Assembly: GCA_002478765.1 (NCBI GenBank)
Contig: DLQO01000068.1
Span: 6,728 to 23,695 of the forward strand
DNA: 16,968 nucleotides
DNA from: Flavobacteriales bacterium UBA7430
GTDB lineage: Bacteria > Bacteroidota > Bacteroidia > Flavobacteriales > UBA7430
Reading direction: 5' to 3'
Each line of letters opens with the position of its first letter. The stretch's first letter is position 1. The position numbers and the translations under genes are program-made. Under the pieces are notes generated by a model that saw only the letters and a list, made by a program, of their open reading frames with translations, had not been told where the DNA came from and ran no database searches. Below, piece after piece: positions 1 to 7,052 of this stretch.

Positions 1-1044
1 GTTTCCACCCGTATTTCCACCACCGGAACCTTCACATGGGATTCCGTTATAGTTAACACAATCATTCGCATTAAAATTGTCGTGCCAACCCGCAAATGCA
101 TCGGAATAAAGACAGCCTTCAGATGGGGCATCTGCACACGATGAATATACGCAAAGGGCGTTACCCCACTGGTCAATAGCTTGGTCATTTGCATTGGCAT
201 TGTAGTTGCTGGCATTCGGATCTAAACAACCCGAGATGTCTACATGACCATTAAAATCGCCATCTGAGGGTTGGTAAACACGCACCCAATCAATTTCAAT
301 TTGGGAAGGGAATTGAGTATTATTGTTTGGGCCGCTTCCCGTAATCGCTAAGTTTAGAATGATGTACCAATTTTTGTCATTAAAAGGCCATCTGTCGTTG
401 GGGTAATCTGCCGGTGTGATTTGAAATACTTTTTGATCATCTACGTACCAAGCAATATAGTCTGGGTACCAGCGTACTTCGTAAATGTGGAAATCATCTG
501 CGTAGGACCCTGCCATGCTATGGTTGAAGCTTCTGTAAGTGCTTCCTTCACCGCATGTTCCGGCGTGGGCAGCTCCGGTGGTTACATTTACATCTCCATT
601 GTGCGCCCATTGCTCCATGATGTCAATTTCTCCATCACAAGGCCATCCACCTCCTGAAGGTAAGAGCCAAAAGGCGGGCCAAAAGCCTTCTCCTTCAACT
701 GTTTTCATTCGAGCTTGTACTTTTCCGTATTTGAAAGTGAACTTCCCATCTGTTTTTATTCTTGATGAGGTATAGTTCATCCCTCCGACATTTTGTTGTT
801 TGGCTACAATCTTTGCGGTTCCGTTACTTACAGTTGTGTTTTGGGATTGATAGTATTGAGATTCTCCATTTCCCCAGCCCCATAGTCCGTATTGTGATCC
901 GGTGCCTGTTTCGTGGGTCCAAACAGTGCTGTTTAAGCTTGATCCATTGAATTCGTCCTCAAAAATCTTTTCCCATGTTTCTTGTGCGAAGGAAAAACCA
1001 GTGATCAGAAGACTTACTAAAAAGGTGATTTTGAATGTTCTCAT
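1..1044 (-). CDS. GH16 endo-beta-1,3-glucanase (laminarinase type) with Cys-rich module, C-terminus beyond window
   Basis: Secreted enzyme expected to cleave internal beta-1,3 bonds of laminarin-like glucans. The ATG is at 1042-1044 and 348 codons are visible; no stop is reached before the left edge, so the protein is partial. Residues 1-20 form a signal peptide (hydrophobic core, cleavage likely at SFA|Q). Residues 24-257 are a GH16 catalytic domain with the signature GEIDIMEQ at 138-145: Glu139 is the expected nucleophile, Asp141 the assisting acid and Glu144 the acid/base. FWPAFWLLP before it and IEIDWVRVYQ at its end are also typical of the family. Residues 272-337 are a six-cysteine module matching the repeats of the regulator upstream, followed by a Gly/Ser/Asn-rich linker that runs off the window. 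The start is supported by the signal peptide immediately after it. The exact substrate (laminarin or mixed-linkage glucan) is inferred from the family. What follows the linker, for instance more modules or a type IX secretion tail, cannot be seen. Confidence 0.93.
   Translation of the reverse strand, partial: MRTFKITFLVSLLITGFSFAQETWEKIFEDEFNGSSLNSTVWTHETGTGSQYGLWGWGNGESQYYQSQNTTVSNGTAKIVAKQQNVGGMNYTSSRIKTDGKFTFKYGKVQARMKTVEGEGFWPAFWLLPSGGGWPCDGEIDIMEQWAHNGDVNVTTGAAHAGTCGEGSTYRSFNHSMAGSYADDFHIYEVRWYPDYIAWYVDDQKVFQITPADYPNDRWPFNDKNWYIILNLAITGSGPNNNTQFPSQIEIDWVRVYQPSDGDFNGHVDISGCLDPNASNYNANANDQAIDQWGNALCVYSSCADAPSEGCLYSDAFAGWHDNFNANDCVNYNGIPCEGSGGGNTGGN
34..231 (-). repeat. Six-cysteine module in GH16, homologous to the regulator repeats
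   Basis: This stretch encodes residues 272-337 of the GH16 protein. It opens with GCLDPNASNYNANA and closes with GIPC. Cysteine spacing is 25, 5, 8, 18 and 8 residues, identical to repeats 1-3 of the regulator at 1285-3042. QAIDQWGN here matches QAIDEWGN of regulator repeat 5. Six cysteines suggest three disulfides, fitting a secreted module. Its function is not known to me; glycan binding is an inference from its position behind a catalytic domain. Confidence 0.9.
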
Positions 1045-1091
1045 AGTGGGGGAAGTTTATAGTTAGCAAGATACTGAAAAATATCAAGTTG

Positions 1092-1111
1092 TAAAACGTG
1101 CGCTTAACGTA
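1092..1111 (-). promoter_or_regulatory. Candidate operator upstream of GH16
   Basis: On the plus strand this reads TAAAACGTGCGCTTAACGTA. The first ten bases match TAAAACGGGA found upstream of the regulator and of GH81 at eight of ten positions, and lie 48-57 bases before the GH16 start. CGTGC at 1097-1101 and GCACG at 1116-1120 form a 5-bp inverted repeat around the site. Binding by the neighbouring AraC regulator is inferred only. Confidence 0.4.
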
Positions 1112-1141
1112 GAATGCACGCTTTTTGATACTTCTTCCTTA

Positions 1142-1149
1142 CAAAAATA
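1142..1149 (-). promoter_or_regulatory. Possible -7 box for GH16
   Basis: The minus strand reads TATTTTTG, an exact fit to the Bacteroidota TAnnTTTG -7 consensus. No clear -33 TTTG lies at the usual distance upstream. If used, it would give a leader of roughly 90 bases that includes the candidate operator, so the assignment is tentative. The rest of the 240-base gap to the regulator holds an AT-only palindrome at 1238-1256 and nothing else I recognise. Confidence 0.25.
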
Positions 1150-1284
1150 CAAAGAGTTTGCAATTGGGTGGATGGATTCGGATTTGAAGTTTGTGTTGTT
1201 TGAGTAAAACAAGACGAAAAAACAACGTTCAAAGAAATGATTTTTTTAAAAAATCAAGTTTGATCGGTTTAACTTTCATCCGTT

Positions 1285-3042
1285 TCAACCCTTGGCTTGA
1301 TGTTCTTTGATGTATGCAGTAGGGGATAAATTGCATTGCTTTTTGAATGCGTTGTAAAAGGCGGTTTTGCTGTTAAAACCTACTTCATGGGCTATGGCAA
1401 GAATGGTGTATGTTTTGTGCTTTTCGGAGACAAGCATTATTTTTGCCTCTTTGATTCGGTATCGATTGATGTAATCAGAAAAACTGATTCCTTCGATGCG
1501 ATTGATGACGTGAGAGACTTTGTGCGCAGAAATGTTGGATGATTTTGCCAAGTCATTTAGGCGATACTCTGGGTTTAGGTGGACTTTGTCTTTTTCAATG
1601 ATTGCTTTAAGTCTCGTCATGATCAAGAGGCATTCTTCGTGATTTAAGCTGGGTGTATTTTTTTTGTCTTCGCTTGTTTCAACTTTATTGATTTCATCAG
1701 AGGCATCAGAACGATTGTTCGGGTCAATTTTAATCAATTTGATCACAAGACACAAGATTAAAATCAGCAGGATGAGTTTTATCCATAGACTGATTGATTC
1801 GAAGCCAAAAGATTCTTCAGTCAATACATTTTTTGTGCAAGGCGTACCGCCGTAGCTTGCACAGTCTGTGGCTGTAAAGTCATCTTTGAGTGCAGTGTAT
1901 ACAGTTGCATAGAAACATCCATTAGCCTCTGGGATTGCATCACACGATGTAAACGTACAAACGATGTTGCCCCACTCGTCTATAGCTTGAATTGTAGCAT
2001 CTGCATTGTAGTTTTCTGCATTTTCATCTGTACAACCCTTAACATCGCCATTTGAGGGGCACGGAACCCCACCGTAGCCAGAGCATTGTTCTGCGGTAAA
2101 GTCTTCTCGCAATGCAGCGTATGCATCTTGGTATATACATCCTGCAGCATCCGGGATGTCATCACACGAGGCGTAACGACACAAAGAGTTTTGCCATTGA
2201 TCCTCAGCGCCTACTTTTGCGTCTGCATCATAGTTGGTTGCTTTATTATCCATACAGCCTTCGAAGCTATTCACACATGCTTTTCCTCCGAATCCAATAC
2301 AGTCCTCAGCTGAGAAATGTTCGTGGTAAAGAGCAAATGATGATGGATACAAACAGCCCTTAGAAGGAACATCATCACAGCTTGCATAGGTGCACAATTG
2401 ATTGTTCCAGATGTCATAGGCTTGTTCCGTTGCATTGGGGTCGTAATTCGTTGCTGCGGGGTTTATACAAGCCCCTGTTTTCTGGATGTGGTATTCGCCA
2501 CAAGCTTTCCCGCCGATGTTTAAGCAGGCTTCATGGCCAAAAGCAGTGCGATATGGGCCGAATGATTCGAGGTAAATACACCCATCAGAAGGAGTCGTCT
2601 CGCATGACGCATAGATACATAAAAGGTTTCCATTGACATCTTTGGATTGAAAGGTTGCTTCGGCATTAAAGTTGGTCGCATTTTCATCCATACAACCCGA
2701 TAGGCAGGGAGCCCCCCCATAATTTTCGCAATCTTCAGATCCAAAAAAATCGTTCCACTCGGAAAATGAACTTATGTATAGACATCCATCAGAAGGAATG
2801 TCATCACAAGAGGCGTAAGTACAGCGTAAATTACCGTATTCATCCTTTGCCTGAATGTTTGCTGCCGGGTTGAAGTTTGTAGCTTTAACATCCAAGCAGC
2901 CCCCTACATTTTTGTTGTAGGGGTTTGTTTGGCTTTGGGCAAATGAAAGATTCGCGATCCAAAGGGTCGCAAACAATAAAAAAGCAAGTTTTGTTAGCCT
3001 AGCTTTAATCAAAGACTTTTTTGTGTAAGTGGGGTTCAACAT
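1285..3042 (-). CDS. Membrane-spanning AraC-family regulator with five periplasmic Cys-rich repeats
   Basis: Predicted one-component sensor-regulator of 585 residues. Residues 1-35 hold a signal peptide or N-terminal membrane segment (FLLFATLWIANLSFA). Residues 48-402 are five tandem six-cysteine repeats of about 66 residues. A membrane helix at about 417-438 (leucine/isoleucine-rich) is followed by a charged linker. Residues about 475-582 are an AraC-type (HTH_18) domain with both helix-turn-helix units, including the second-unit signature AHEVGFNSKTAFYNAFKK at 551-568. The repeats should therefore lie in the periplasm and the DNA-binding domain in the cytoplasm. There is no histidine kinase, receiver or TPR domain, so this is neither a hybrid two-component system nor a TPR-HTH_18 protein; in topology it recalls SusR of Bacteroides. 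The GH16 gene downstream on the same strand carries the same repeat, which suggests that the regulator senses a glucan or its fragments and controls the local glucanases. This is an inference. The start may be the internal TTG at codon 11, discussed in the findings. Confidence 0.9.
   Translation of the reverse strand: MLNPTYTKKSLIKARLTKLAFLLFATLWIANLSFAQSQTNPYNKNVGGCLDVKATNFNPAANIQAKDEYGNLRCTYASCDDIPSDGCLYISSFSEWNDFFGSEDCENYGGAPCLSGCMDENATNFNAEATFQSKDVNGNLLCIYASCETTPSDGCIYLESFGPYRTAFGHEACLNIGGKACGEYHIQKTGACINPAATNYDPNATEQAYDIWNNQLCTYASCDDVPSKGCLYPSSFALYHEHFSAEDCIGFGGKACVNSFEGCMDNKATNYDADAKVGAEDQWQNSLCRYASCDDIPDAAGCIYQDAYAALREDFTAEQCSGYGGVPCPSNGDVKGCTDENAENYNADATIQAIDEWGNIVCTFTSCDAIPEANGCFYATVYTALKDDFTATDCASYGGTPCTKNVLTEESFGFESISLWIKLILLILILCLVIKLIKIDPNNRSDASDEINKVETSEDKKNTPSLNHEECLLIMTRLKAIIEKDKVHLNPEYRLNDLAKSSNISAHKVSHVINRIEGISFSDYINRYRIKEAKIMLVSEKHKTYTILAIAHEVGFNSKTAFYNAFKKQCNLSPTAYIKEHQAKG
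1837..2901 (-). repeat. Five tandem six-cysteine repeats in the regulator
   Basis: Repeat spans on the DNA are 2704-2901, 2500-2697, 2275-2472, 2059-2259 and 1837-2037 (residues 48-113, 116-181, 191-256, 262-328 and 336-402). Each has six cysteines: spacing is 25, 5, 8, 18, 8 in repeats 1-3 and 25, 5, 9, 18, 8 in repeats 4-5. The shared core is GCxDxxAxNYxxxA, then a C-x-Y/F-x-SC element, a GCxY element, and a final (G)GxxC. The opening half resembles the GCTDxxAxNYNxxA repeats common in secreted marine Bacteroidota proteins; I cannot name a database family for the full unit. Confidence 0.93.
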
Positions 3043-3044
3043 CT

Positions 3045-3052
3045 CAAAGATA
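3045..3052 (-). promoter_or_regulatory. Possible -7 box for the regulator gene
   Basis: The minus strand reads TATCTTTG, an exact TAnnTTTG match. It ends only two bases before the annotated ATG at 3042, so transcription from it would begin at about that codon. Either the message is leaderless, the real start is downstream, or the box is not used. No convincing -33 element is visible. Confidence 0.35.
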
Positions 3053-3163
3053 GCAATTTACTAAAAAAAGGCTCATTTAATTGTGGGAATTGTTAATGAG
3101 CTTCTTGCGATTGTAAAGAACCATGAAATAAAAGGAACGACACTTGAGGTGAGTGCCAATACT

Positions 3164-3184
3164 TCCCGTTTCAGTAAAACGGGA
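3164..3184. promoter_or_regulatory. Palindromic candidate operator upstream of the regulator
   Basis: TCCCGTTT and AAACGGGA form perfect 8-bp arms around a 5-base centre CAGTA. The plus-strand right half, TAAAACGGGA at 3175-3184, is identical over ten bases to 12874-12883 upstream of GH81. No T-run follows on either strand, so it is not a terminator. It lies 122-142 bases upstream of the regulator start and about 180 bases upstream of acs, fitting autoregulation. The bound protein is unknown. Confidence 0.45.
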
Positions 3185-3359
3185 CGATAAAGTAGGCAAT
3201 AACACTGCTTTTTATTGGGGAATGGAATGATACTGCTGCAACATTCTCATACCTGGCAGAACAAAAATAAAAAATGGAAGATCTTTTGAACTCACCTCCA
3301 TTTAATATTTATTCTCTCATTAATATTATTATTTTTATCAAAAGATAAACCCACAGGAC

Positions 3360-5261
3360 ATGTATCAAATCAAAAATGAATCGGACTACATAAAATCGTA
3401 CAAAGCCTCTGTTGAGGATCCCAAACTTTTTTGGGAAGAAATTGCAGAAAATAATTTCACCTGGCAAAGGAAGTGGGAGCATGTATTGAACTTTGACTTT
3501 TCTAAACCGGAATTCAAGTGGTTTGAAGGCGCTCAACTCAACATTACAGAAAATTGTATCGATCGTCATCTTAATGATCGTGGCGATAAAACAGCGATTC
3601 TTTTTGAACCCAATAATTCTGAAGAAAAAGAGGAGCATATTACTTACAAAGAATTGCACGTTCGGGTTTGTAAATTTGCCAATGTGTTAAAAGATCAAGG
3701 CATTAAAAAAGGAGATCGGGTATGCATTTATTTACCCATGATTCCGGATTTGGCCATAGCAACTTTGGCTTGTGCAAGAATTGGAGCCATTCATTCTGTG
3801 GTGTTTGCAGGTTTCTCTTCAAGCTCCCTTGCTGCTCGAGTTAATGATGCAGCCTGCAAGATGGTCATCACCAGTGACGGTTCTTTTAGAGGAAATAAGT
3901 GCATCGATTTAAAATCTATTGTCGATGAAGCTTTAGATTCTTGTCCATGCGTTGAACGTGTTTTGGTGGCAAAAAGAACCCATACCGATGTTGCGATGAA
4001 AGTTTCTCGTGACATTTGGTTGCAACCTCTTTTGGATGCTGCAGTAGCGGTGTGTCCAATTGAAATTATGGATGCCGAAGACCCCTTGTTTATTTTGTAT
4101 ACCTCAGGTTCTACCGGAAAACCAAAAGGTATGGTCCACACTTCGGCAGGGTATATGGTCAATACTGCTTATACGTTCAAAAATGTTTTTCAGTACGAAG
4201 AGGATGACGTTTATTGGTGTACGGCAGATATTGGCTGGATTACAGGCCACAGTTATATAGTTTACGGTCCTTTGTTAAACGGAGCAACTACTTTGATGTT
4301 CGAAGGGGTTCCGTCTTATCCGGATTGGGGACGATTTTGGGAAATTGTACAAAAACATCGGGTGAATCAGTTTTATACGGCCCCAACGGCTATTCGCGCC
4401 ATGGCAAAGGAGGATCTTAGTCATGTTACAAAATACGATTTGAGTTCCTTAAAATTATTAGGTACTGTTGGAGAGCCTATCAATGAAGAGGCTTGGCGCT
4501 GGTATCATAAAAATATTGGAGATGAAAAATGTCCGGTTGTGGATACTTGGTGGCAGACTGAAACCGGGTCCATCATGATTGCTCCTATTCCTACTGCCGT
4601 TAAACCGGTTCCTACCTTTGCCACACTGCCACTTCCGGGCATCCAACCTGTATTGGTTAATGCGGATGGTGAGCCTATTGAGGCAGATAAAACGGAAGGA
4701 AATTTATGCATTCGTTTCCCATGGCCTTCGATAGCCAGAACCATTTGGGGAGATCATCAGCGATACAAAGACACTTATTTTTCCAAATTTGAGAACTGTT
4801 ATTTTACGGGAGATGGAGCCATTAGGAATGAAAAAGGGTACTATCGCATTACCGGTAGGGTGGATGATATCATTCTGGTTTCGGGACACAATTTAGGTAC
4901 CGCTCCCATTGAGGATTGCATCAACGAGCACCCATTGATCGCTGAAAGTGCGATTGTAGGTTTTCCAGATGACATCAAAGGAAATGCTTTGTATGGGTTT
5001 TTGACGGTCAAATCTCCAGTAAATTCAGGCGAAGAAAAAGAGTTGCATCATCAAGTCAATCAGTTGATTCGGGATAAGATCGGTCCGATTGCTAAATTGG
5101 ATAAAATTCAGTTTTGCTCTGGGCTTCCAAAAACTCGTTCCGGAAAAATCATGCGTAGAATTCTCAGAAAGATCGCTTCCAAAGATGCAGAAAATCTGGG
5201 TGACACAAGCACCTTGTTAAACCCGGAAGTTGTTGAACAGATTCGGGACAATGCCCTTTGA
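3360..5261 (+). CDS. acs: Acetyl-CoA synthetase, AMP-forming
   Basis: Cytoplasmic enzyme that activates acetate to acetyl-CoA through acetyl-AMP. At 633 residues it is near the usual length of about 650. The phosphate-binding motif YTSGSTGKPKG is at 247-257, the acetate-pocket segment DTWWQTETG at 395-403, the hinge motif YYRITGRVDD at 494-503, and the catalytic lysine in SGKIMRR is Lys596, the residue known to be inactivated by acetylation in other Acs proteins. The motif usually written SGHRLGTAEIE reads SGHNLGTAPIE here (Asn511). The ATG gives the normal N-terminus with WEEIAENNFTW soon after. It is transcribed divergently from the regulator and probably has its own promoter; control by the same operator is possible but unproven. 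The stop lies only 17 bases from the end of the convergent gene at 5279, with no obvious terminator between. Confidence 0.96.
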   Translation: MYQIKNESDYIKSYKASVEDPKLFWEEIAENNFTWQRKWEHVLNFDFSKPEFKWFEGAQLNITENCIDRHLNDRGDKTAILFEPNNSEEKEEHITYKELHVRVCKFANVLKDQGIKKGDRVCIYLPMIPDLAIATLACARIGAIHSVVFAGFSSSSLAARVNDAACKMVITSDGSFRGNKCIDLKSIVDEALDSCPCVERVLVAKRTHTDVAMKVSRDIWLQPLLDAAVAVCPIEIMDAEDPLFILYTSGSTGKPKGMVHTSAGYMVNTAYTFKNVFQYEEDDVYWCTADIGWITGHSYIVYGPLLNGATTLMFEGVPSYPDWGRFWEIVQKHRVNQFYTAPTAIRAMAKEDLSHVTKYDLSSLKLLGTVGEPINEEAWRWYHKNIGDEKCPVVDTWWQTETGSIMIAPIPTAVKPVPTFATLPLPGIQPVLVNADGEPIEADKTEGNLCIRFPWPSIARTIWGDHQRYKDTYFSKFENCYFTGDGAIRNEKGYYRITGRVDDIILVSGHNLGTAPIEDCINEHPLIAESAIVGFPDDIKGNALYGFLTVKSPVNSGEEKELHHQVNQLIRDKIGPIAKLDKIQFCSGLPKTRSGKIMRRILRKIASKDAENLGDTSTLLNPEVVEQIRDNAL

Positions 5262-5278
5262 TTTTAAGATGCAATCAG

Positions 5279-6160
5279 CTACCATTTAAAAACCTCGTAG
5301 GTGCGAGACCATTCGGCAGTTTGACCCGGTAAAATTTGAATTTTGATAAATAATTCGGGACTTATAACGTGCTTACTGCCCCACACATTGATGCTTTGGG
5401 TTTGAAAGCTTCCTACTTCTCGAATGCCAATTTTTGAAATCAAATCCTGCAATTCCCACCGAGCGTCTACCATTTGATTGCCGGATAAATTACTAAAAAA
5501 GAAGGGCTCTTCAGGGTTTGCATTAAATTTTAGTTCTGATTCATGAACGTTGACCTTATTCCCCGGATTGACGATTTCTTGAAATTCCGAACGCTGCATT
5601 TGAAAGGGGAATTTTAAAAGGATATTTCTCCCAAGACGTGTTTGGTTCAGTCCGATAAAGTTGTGATTGTATTCATTCGTAACGATCTCTTTCTCTCCAG
5701 TATTTTCTAGAATGTATTTAATAGAGAAGCTTTTTTCGAACAACTCGATTTCTTTTGTCAAACGATAAGAGTATCCATTAATAGAATCGGAGGTACAGTA
5801 AATGATAATTTTATTTTTTTCAGTAATTACTCTAAATGCAGCAGGGATGATTTCGTAGTTTTCATTGAAACGGTATTCGCTTTTTGTTTTTTTGAGTAAG
5901 CCAACACCAATTTTATGAAACCATTCTCCTATTTCTGCTTCCTTGAAACCTAAGGGAGAGTCTATACCAAACTCATTGTATAAACCTCTTCCGAATCCAT
6001 GTTCGTTTTTTTTTGATAGGTTTTCGCTACTAAGTATAGAAGTATTTTGAAAACGCAGTTGCGTAATCTTACCTGTCCAATCAAATCTCGACCCACAGTA
6101 GTTTTCAAAAGGGTGATCAATAATTATTGTGCAGTTGTTGTTTTTTATTTCTAGCGGCAT
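5279..6160 (-). CDS. Mutarotase-like (aldose epimerase fold) protein of unknown substrate
   Basis: A 293-residue protein without signal peptide, so presumably cytoplasmic. The pattern GSRFDWTGKI at 23-32, the FGRGLYNEFG segment at 56-65, GEWFHKIGVGLL at 78-89 and the EYNHNF motif at 163-168 resemble members of the galactose-mutarotase-like superfamily that bind sugars in a large beta-sandwich; the histidines at 82 and 166 are candidate catalytic or binding residues. No specific activity can be assigned. Expected roles in the superfamily are sugar anomer interconversion or binding of a modified sugar. It stands alone on the minus strand, convergent with acs and divergent from the lipoprotein at 6423. 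Its DNA looks richer in A and T than that of acs or the glucanases. The family assignment comes from recalled motifs only. Confidence 0.6.
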   Translation of the reverse strand: MPLEIKNNNCTIIIDHPFENYCGSRFDWTGKITQLRFQNTSILSSENLSKKNEHGFGRGLYNEFGIDSPLGFKEAEIGEWFHKIGVGLLKKTKSEYRFNENYEIIPAAFRVITEKNKIIIYCTSDSINGYSYRLTKEIELFEKSFSIKYILENTGEKEIVTNEYNHNFIGLNQTRLGRNILLKFPFQMQRSEFQEIVNPGNKVNVHESELKFNANPEEPFFFSNLSGNQMVDARWELQDLISKIGIREVGSFQTQSINVWGSKHVISPELFIKIQILPGQTAEWSRTYEVFKW

Positions 6161-6422
6161 TCAGAGATTTCTGTTTACGGTTGAATATGGATGTTACAAG
6201 AATTTTGATGTTACACATAATAAATTCTGATGTTGAAAAAGGTTTAAAGCAAAAGATTTTGTGTTAAAATATATTTACATAATTAGCAATCTAATACCAG
6301 GTTGAAAATATTTTGTAAAGATATATTTATTCAAGAAAATCTGGGTTCACATTGTTTTAATACACATTTAACCATTTCTTTTTATTCCTTTTATATTTTC
6401 GCTTCAAAATATATCAGTCTTT
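6161..6422. other. AT-rich divergent gap with a thrice-repeated short motif
   Basis: GATGTTACA occurs at 6190-6198 and 6208-6216, and the related GATGTTGAA at 6229-6237, spaced 18 and 21 bases apart, close to the start of the mutarotase-like gene. The remainder is strongly AT-rich and presumably holds promoters for both flanking genes; no box could be assigned with confidence. No ORF or RNA gene is supported. Confidence 0.3.
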
Positions 6423-6965
6423 ATGAGAACATTTTTTCTATTTTTTACTACACTATTTGTTGTCGCTTGTGGGCCCAAGAAATACTCTGAGGATGAGACG
6501 GTAATGCTTGTTACAGAACATAGCCTCTCGCCTTATGATTCTATTGTATCGATTAAAAAAGTTAACCTTTTTAATTTCTTCACAGCCAAATCAAAAATTG
6601 ACCAGTATGAACCTATAAATGGGGAGTTATATTCTGATTTTGGACTTGTAGGCGTCTTTGTTGAGGGTAAAGTTAAGGATGGAGTCCATAGAATGTGGTA
6701 TGACAGCGGTCAATTAAAAATTGAAGCAAATTATATGAACTATAAAAAAGAAGGATTGTTTCAACATTGGTTTGAATCGGGCCAAGTATACCATCAGTGT
6801 TACTATATTAACGGAGAGTTTAATGGAGAAAATAAATCTTGGTATTCCAATGGCAATAAAAGACATGATGGTCTGATTATTGGAAATACTATGGTAGGTG
6901 AACAAACCTATTATAATCTTGATGGAAGTATTGAAAAGATTGATCACTGGCCTAATATAGAATAA
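6423..6965 (+). CDS. MORN-repeat lipoprotein
   Basis: Lipoprotein of 180 residues. An N-terminal hydrophobic stretch ends in the lipobox VVAC with Cys16 as the lipidated residue, followed by GPKK, so it is expected on a membrane facing the periplasm or cell surface. Residues about 77-170 hold three to four MORN_2-type repeats with recurring units such as MWYDSGQLK, HWFESGQVY and SWYSNGNKR, each preceded by a G(x)nG stretch. Such proteins are often annotated as YwqK-type antitoxins, but no toxin gene is adjacent and the function is unknown. The ATG is chosen because the signal peptide begins there. The gene is AT-rich compared with acs and the glucanases and may be a recent acquisition. Confidence 0.8.
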   Translation: MRTFFLFFTTLFVVACGPKKYSEDETVMLVTEHSLSPYDSIVSIKKVNLFNFFTAKSKIDQYEPINGELYSDFGLVGVFVEGKVKDGVHRMWYDSGQLKIEANYMNYKKEGLFQHWFESGQVYHQCYYINGEFNGENKSWYSNGNKRHDGLIIGNTMVGEQTYYNLDGSIEKIDHWPNIE

Positions 6966-6982
6966 GGTGAGCTTATTTTTTT
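6961..6982 (+). terminator. Weak terminator-like hairpin after the lipoprotein gene
   Basis: AATAAG (6961-6966) and CTTATT (6972-6977) pair around GTGAG, and the T-run continues to 6982. The stem includes the stop codon and contains only one G-C pair, so termination would be weak at best. Confidence 0.3.
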
Positions 6983-7052
6983 GAGTGATTTCTTCATTTT
7001 AAAGTTAGCTATATTTTAGGGTTTTGAAGCCTATATTTTGTATTTTGCTAGG

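Larger units (their letters stand above)
3043..3359. promoter_or_regulatory. Divergent intergenic region between regulator and acs
   Basis: This 317-base gap carries control sequences for two divergent genes and no credible ORF. It holds the -7 box at 3045-3052, an inverted repeat GCTCATT (3071-3077) / AATGAGC (3095-3101), the strong palindrome at 3164-3184, and an inverted repeat AAATGGA (3272-3278) / TCCATTT (3297-3303) near acs. The 60 bases before acs are very AT-rich, and a weak AGGA lies a few bases before its ATG. No clear TAnnTTTG box for acs was found. Confidence 0.5.

Noticed and set aside
421..950. Plus-strand ORFs opposite GH16
   Set aside because: They overlap the strongly conserved GH16 catalytic domain on the other strand and show no protein features.
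1238..1256. Palindrome TGATTTTTT/AAAAAATCA after the regulator gene as a terminator
   Set aside because: The stem is almost entirely A-T with a one-base centre, so a stable terminator hairpin is unlikely.
2086..2636. Several plus-strand ORFs opposite the regulator repeats
   Set aside because: They are antisense shadows of the repeated coding sequence, with no recognisable domains or start signals.
1285..3042. Regulator as a hybrid two-component system
   Set aside because: There is no histidine kinase, HATPase or receiver domain between the membrane helix and the AraC domain.
3164..3184. Hairpin in the regulator-acs gap read as a terminator
   Set aside because: No T-run follows on either strand and it lies between two divergent genes, which fits an operator better.
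6190..6237. Three GATGTTRMA-like copies read as a CRISPR-like or phage attachment array
   Set aside because: The units are only 9 bases, the third is imperfect, the spacing is uneven, and no cas or integrase gene is near.
6423..6965. MORN lipoprotein as the antitoxin of a toxin-antitoxin pair
   Set aside because: The name YwqK-type antitoxin is a database habit; no toxin candidate is adjacent and the protein is a lipoprotein.
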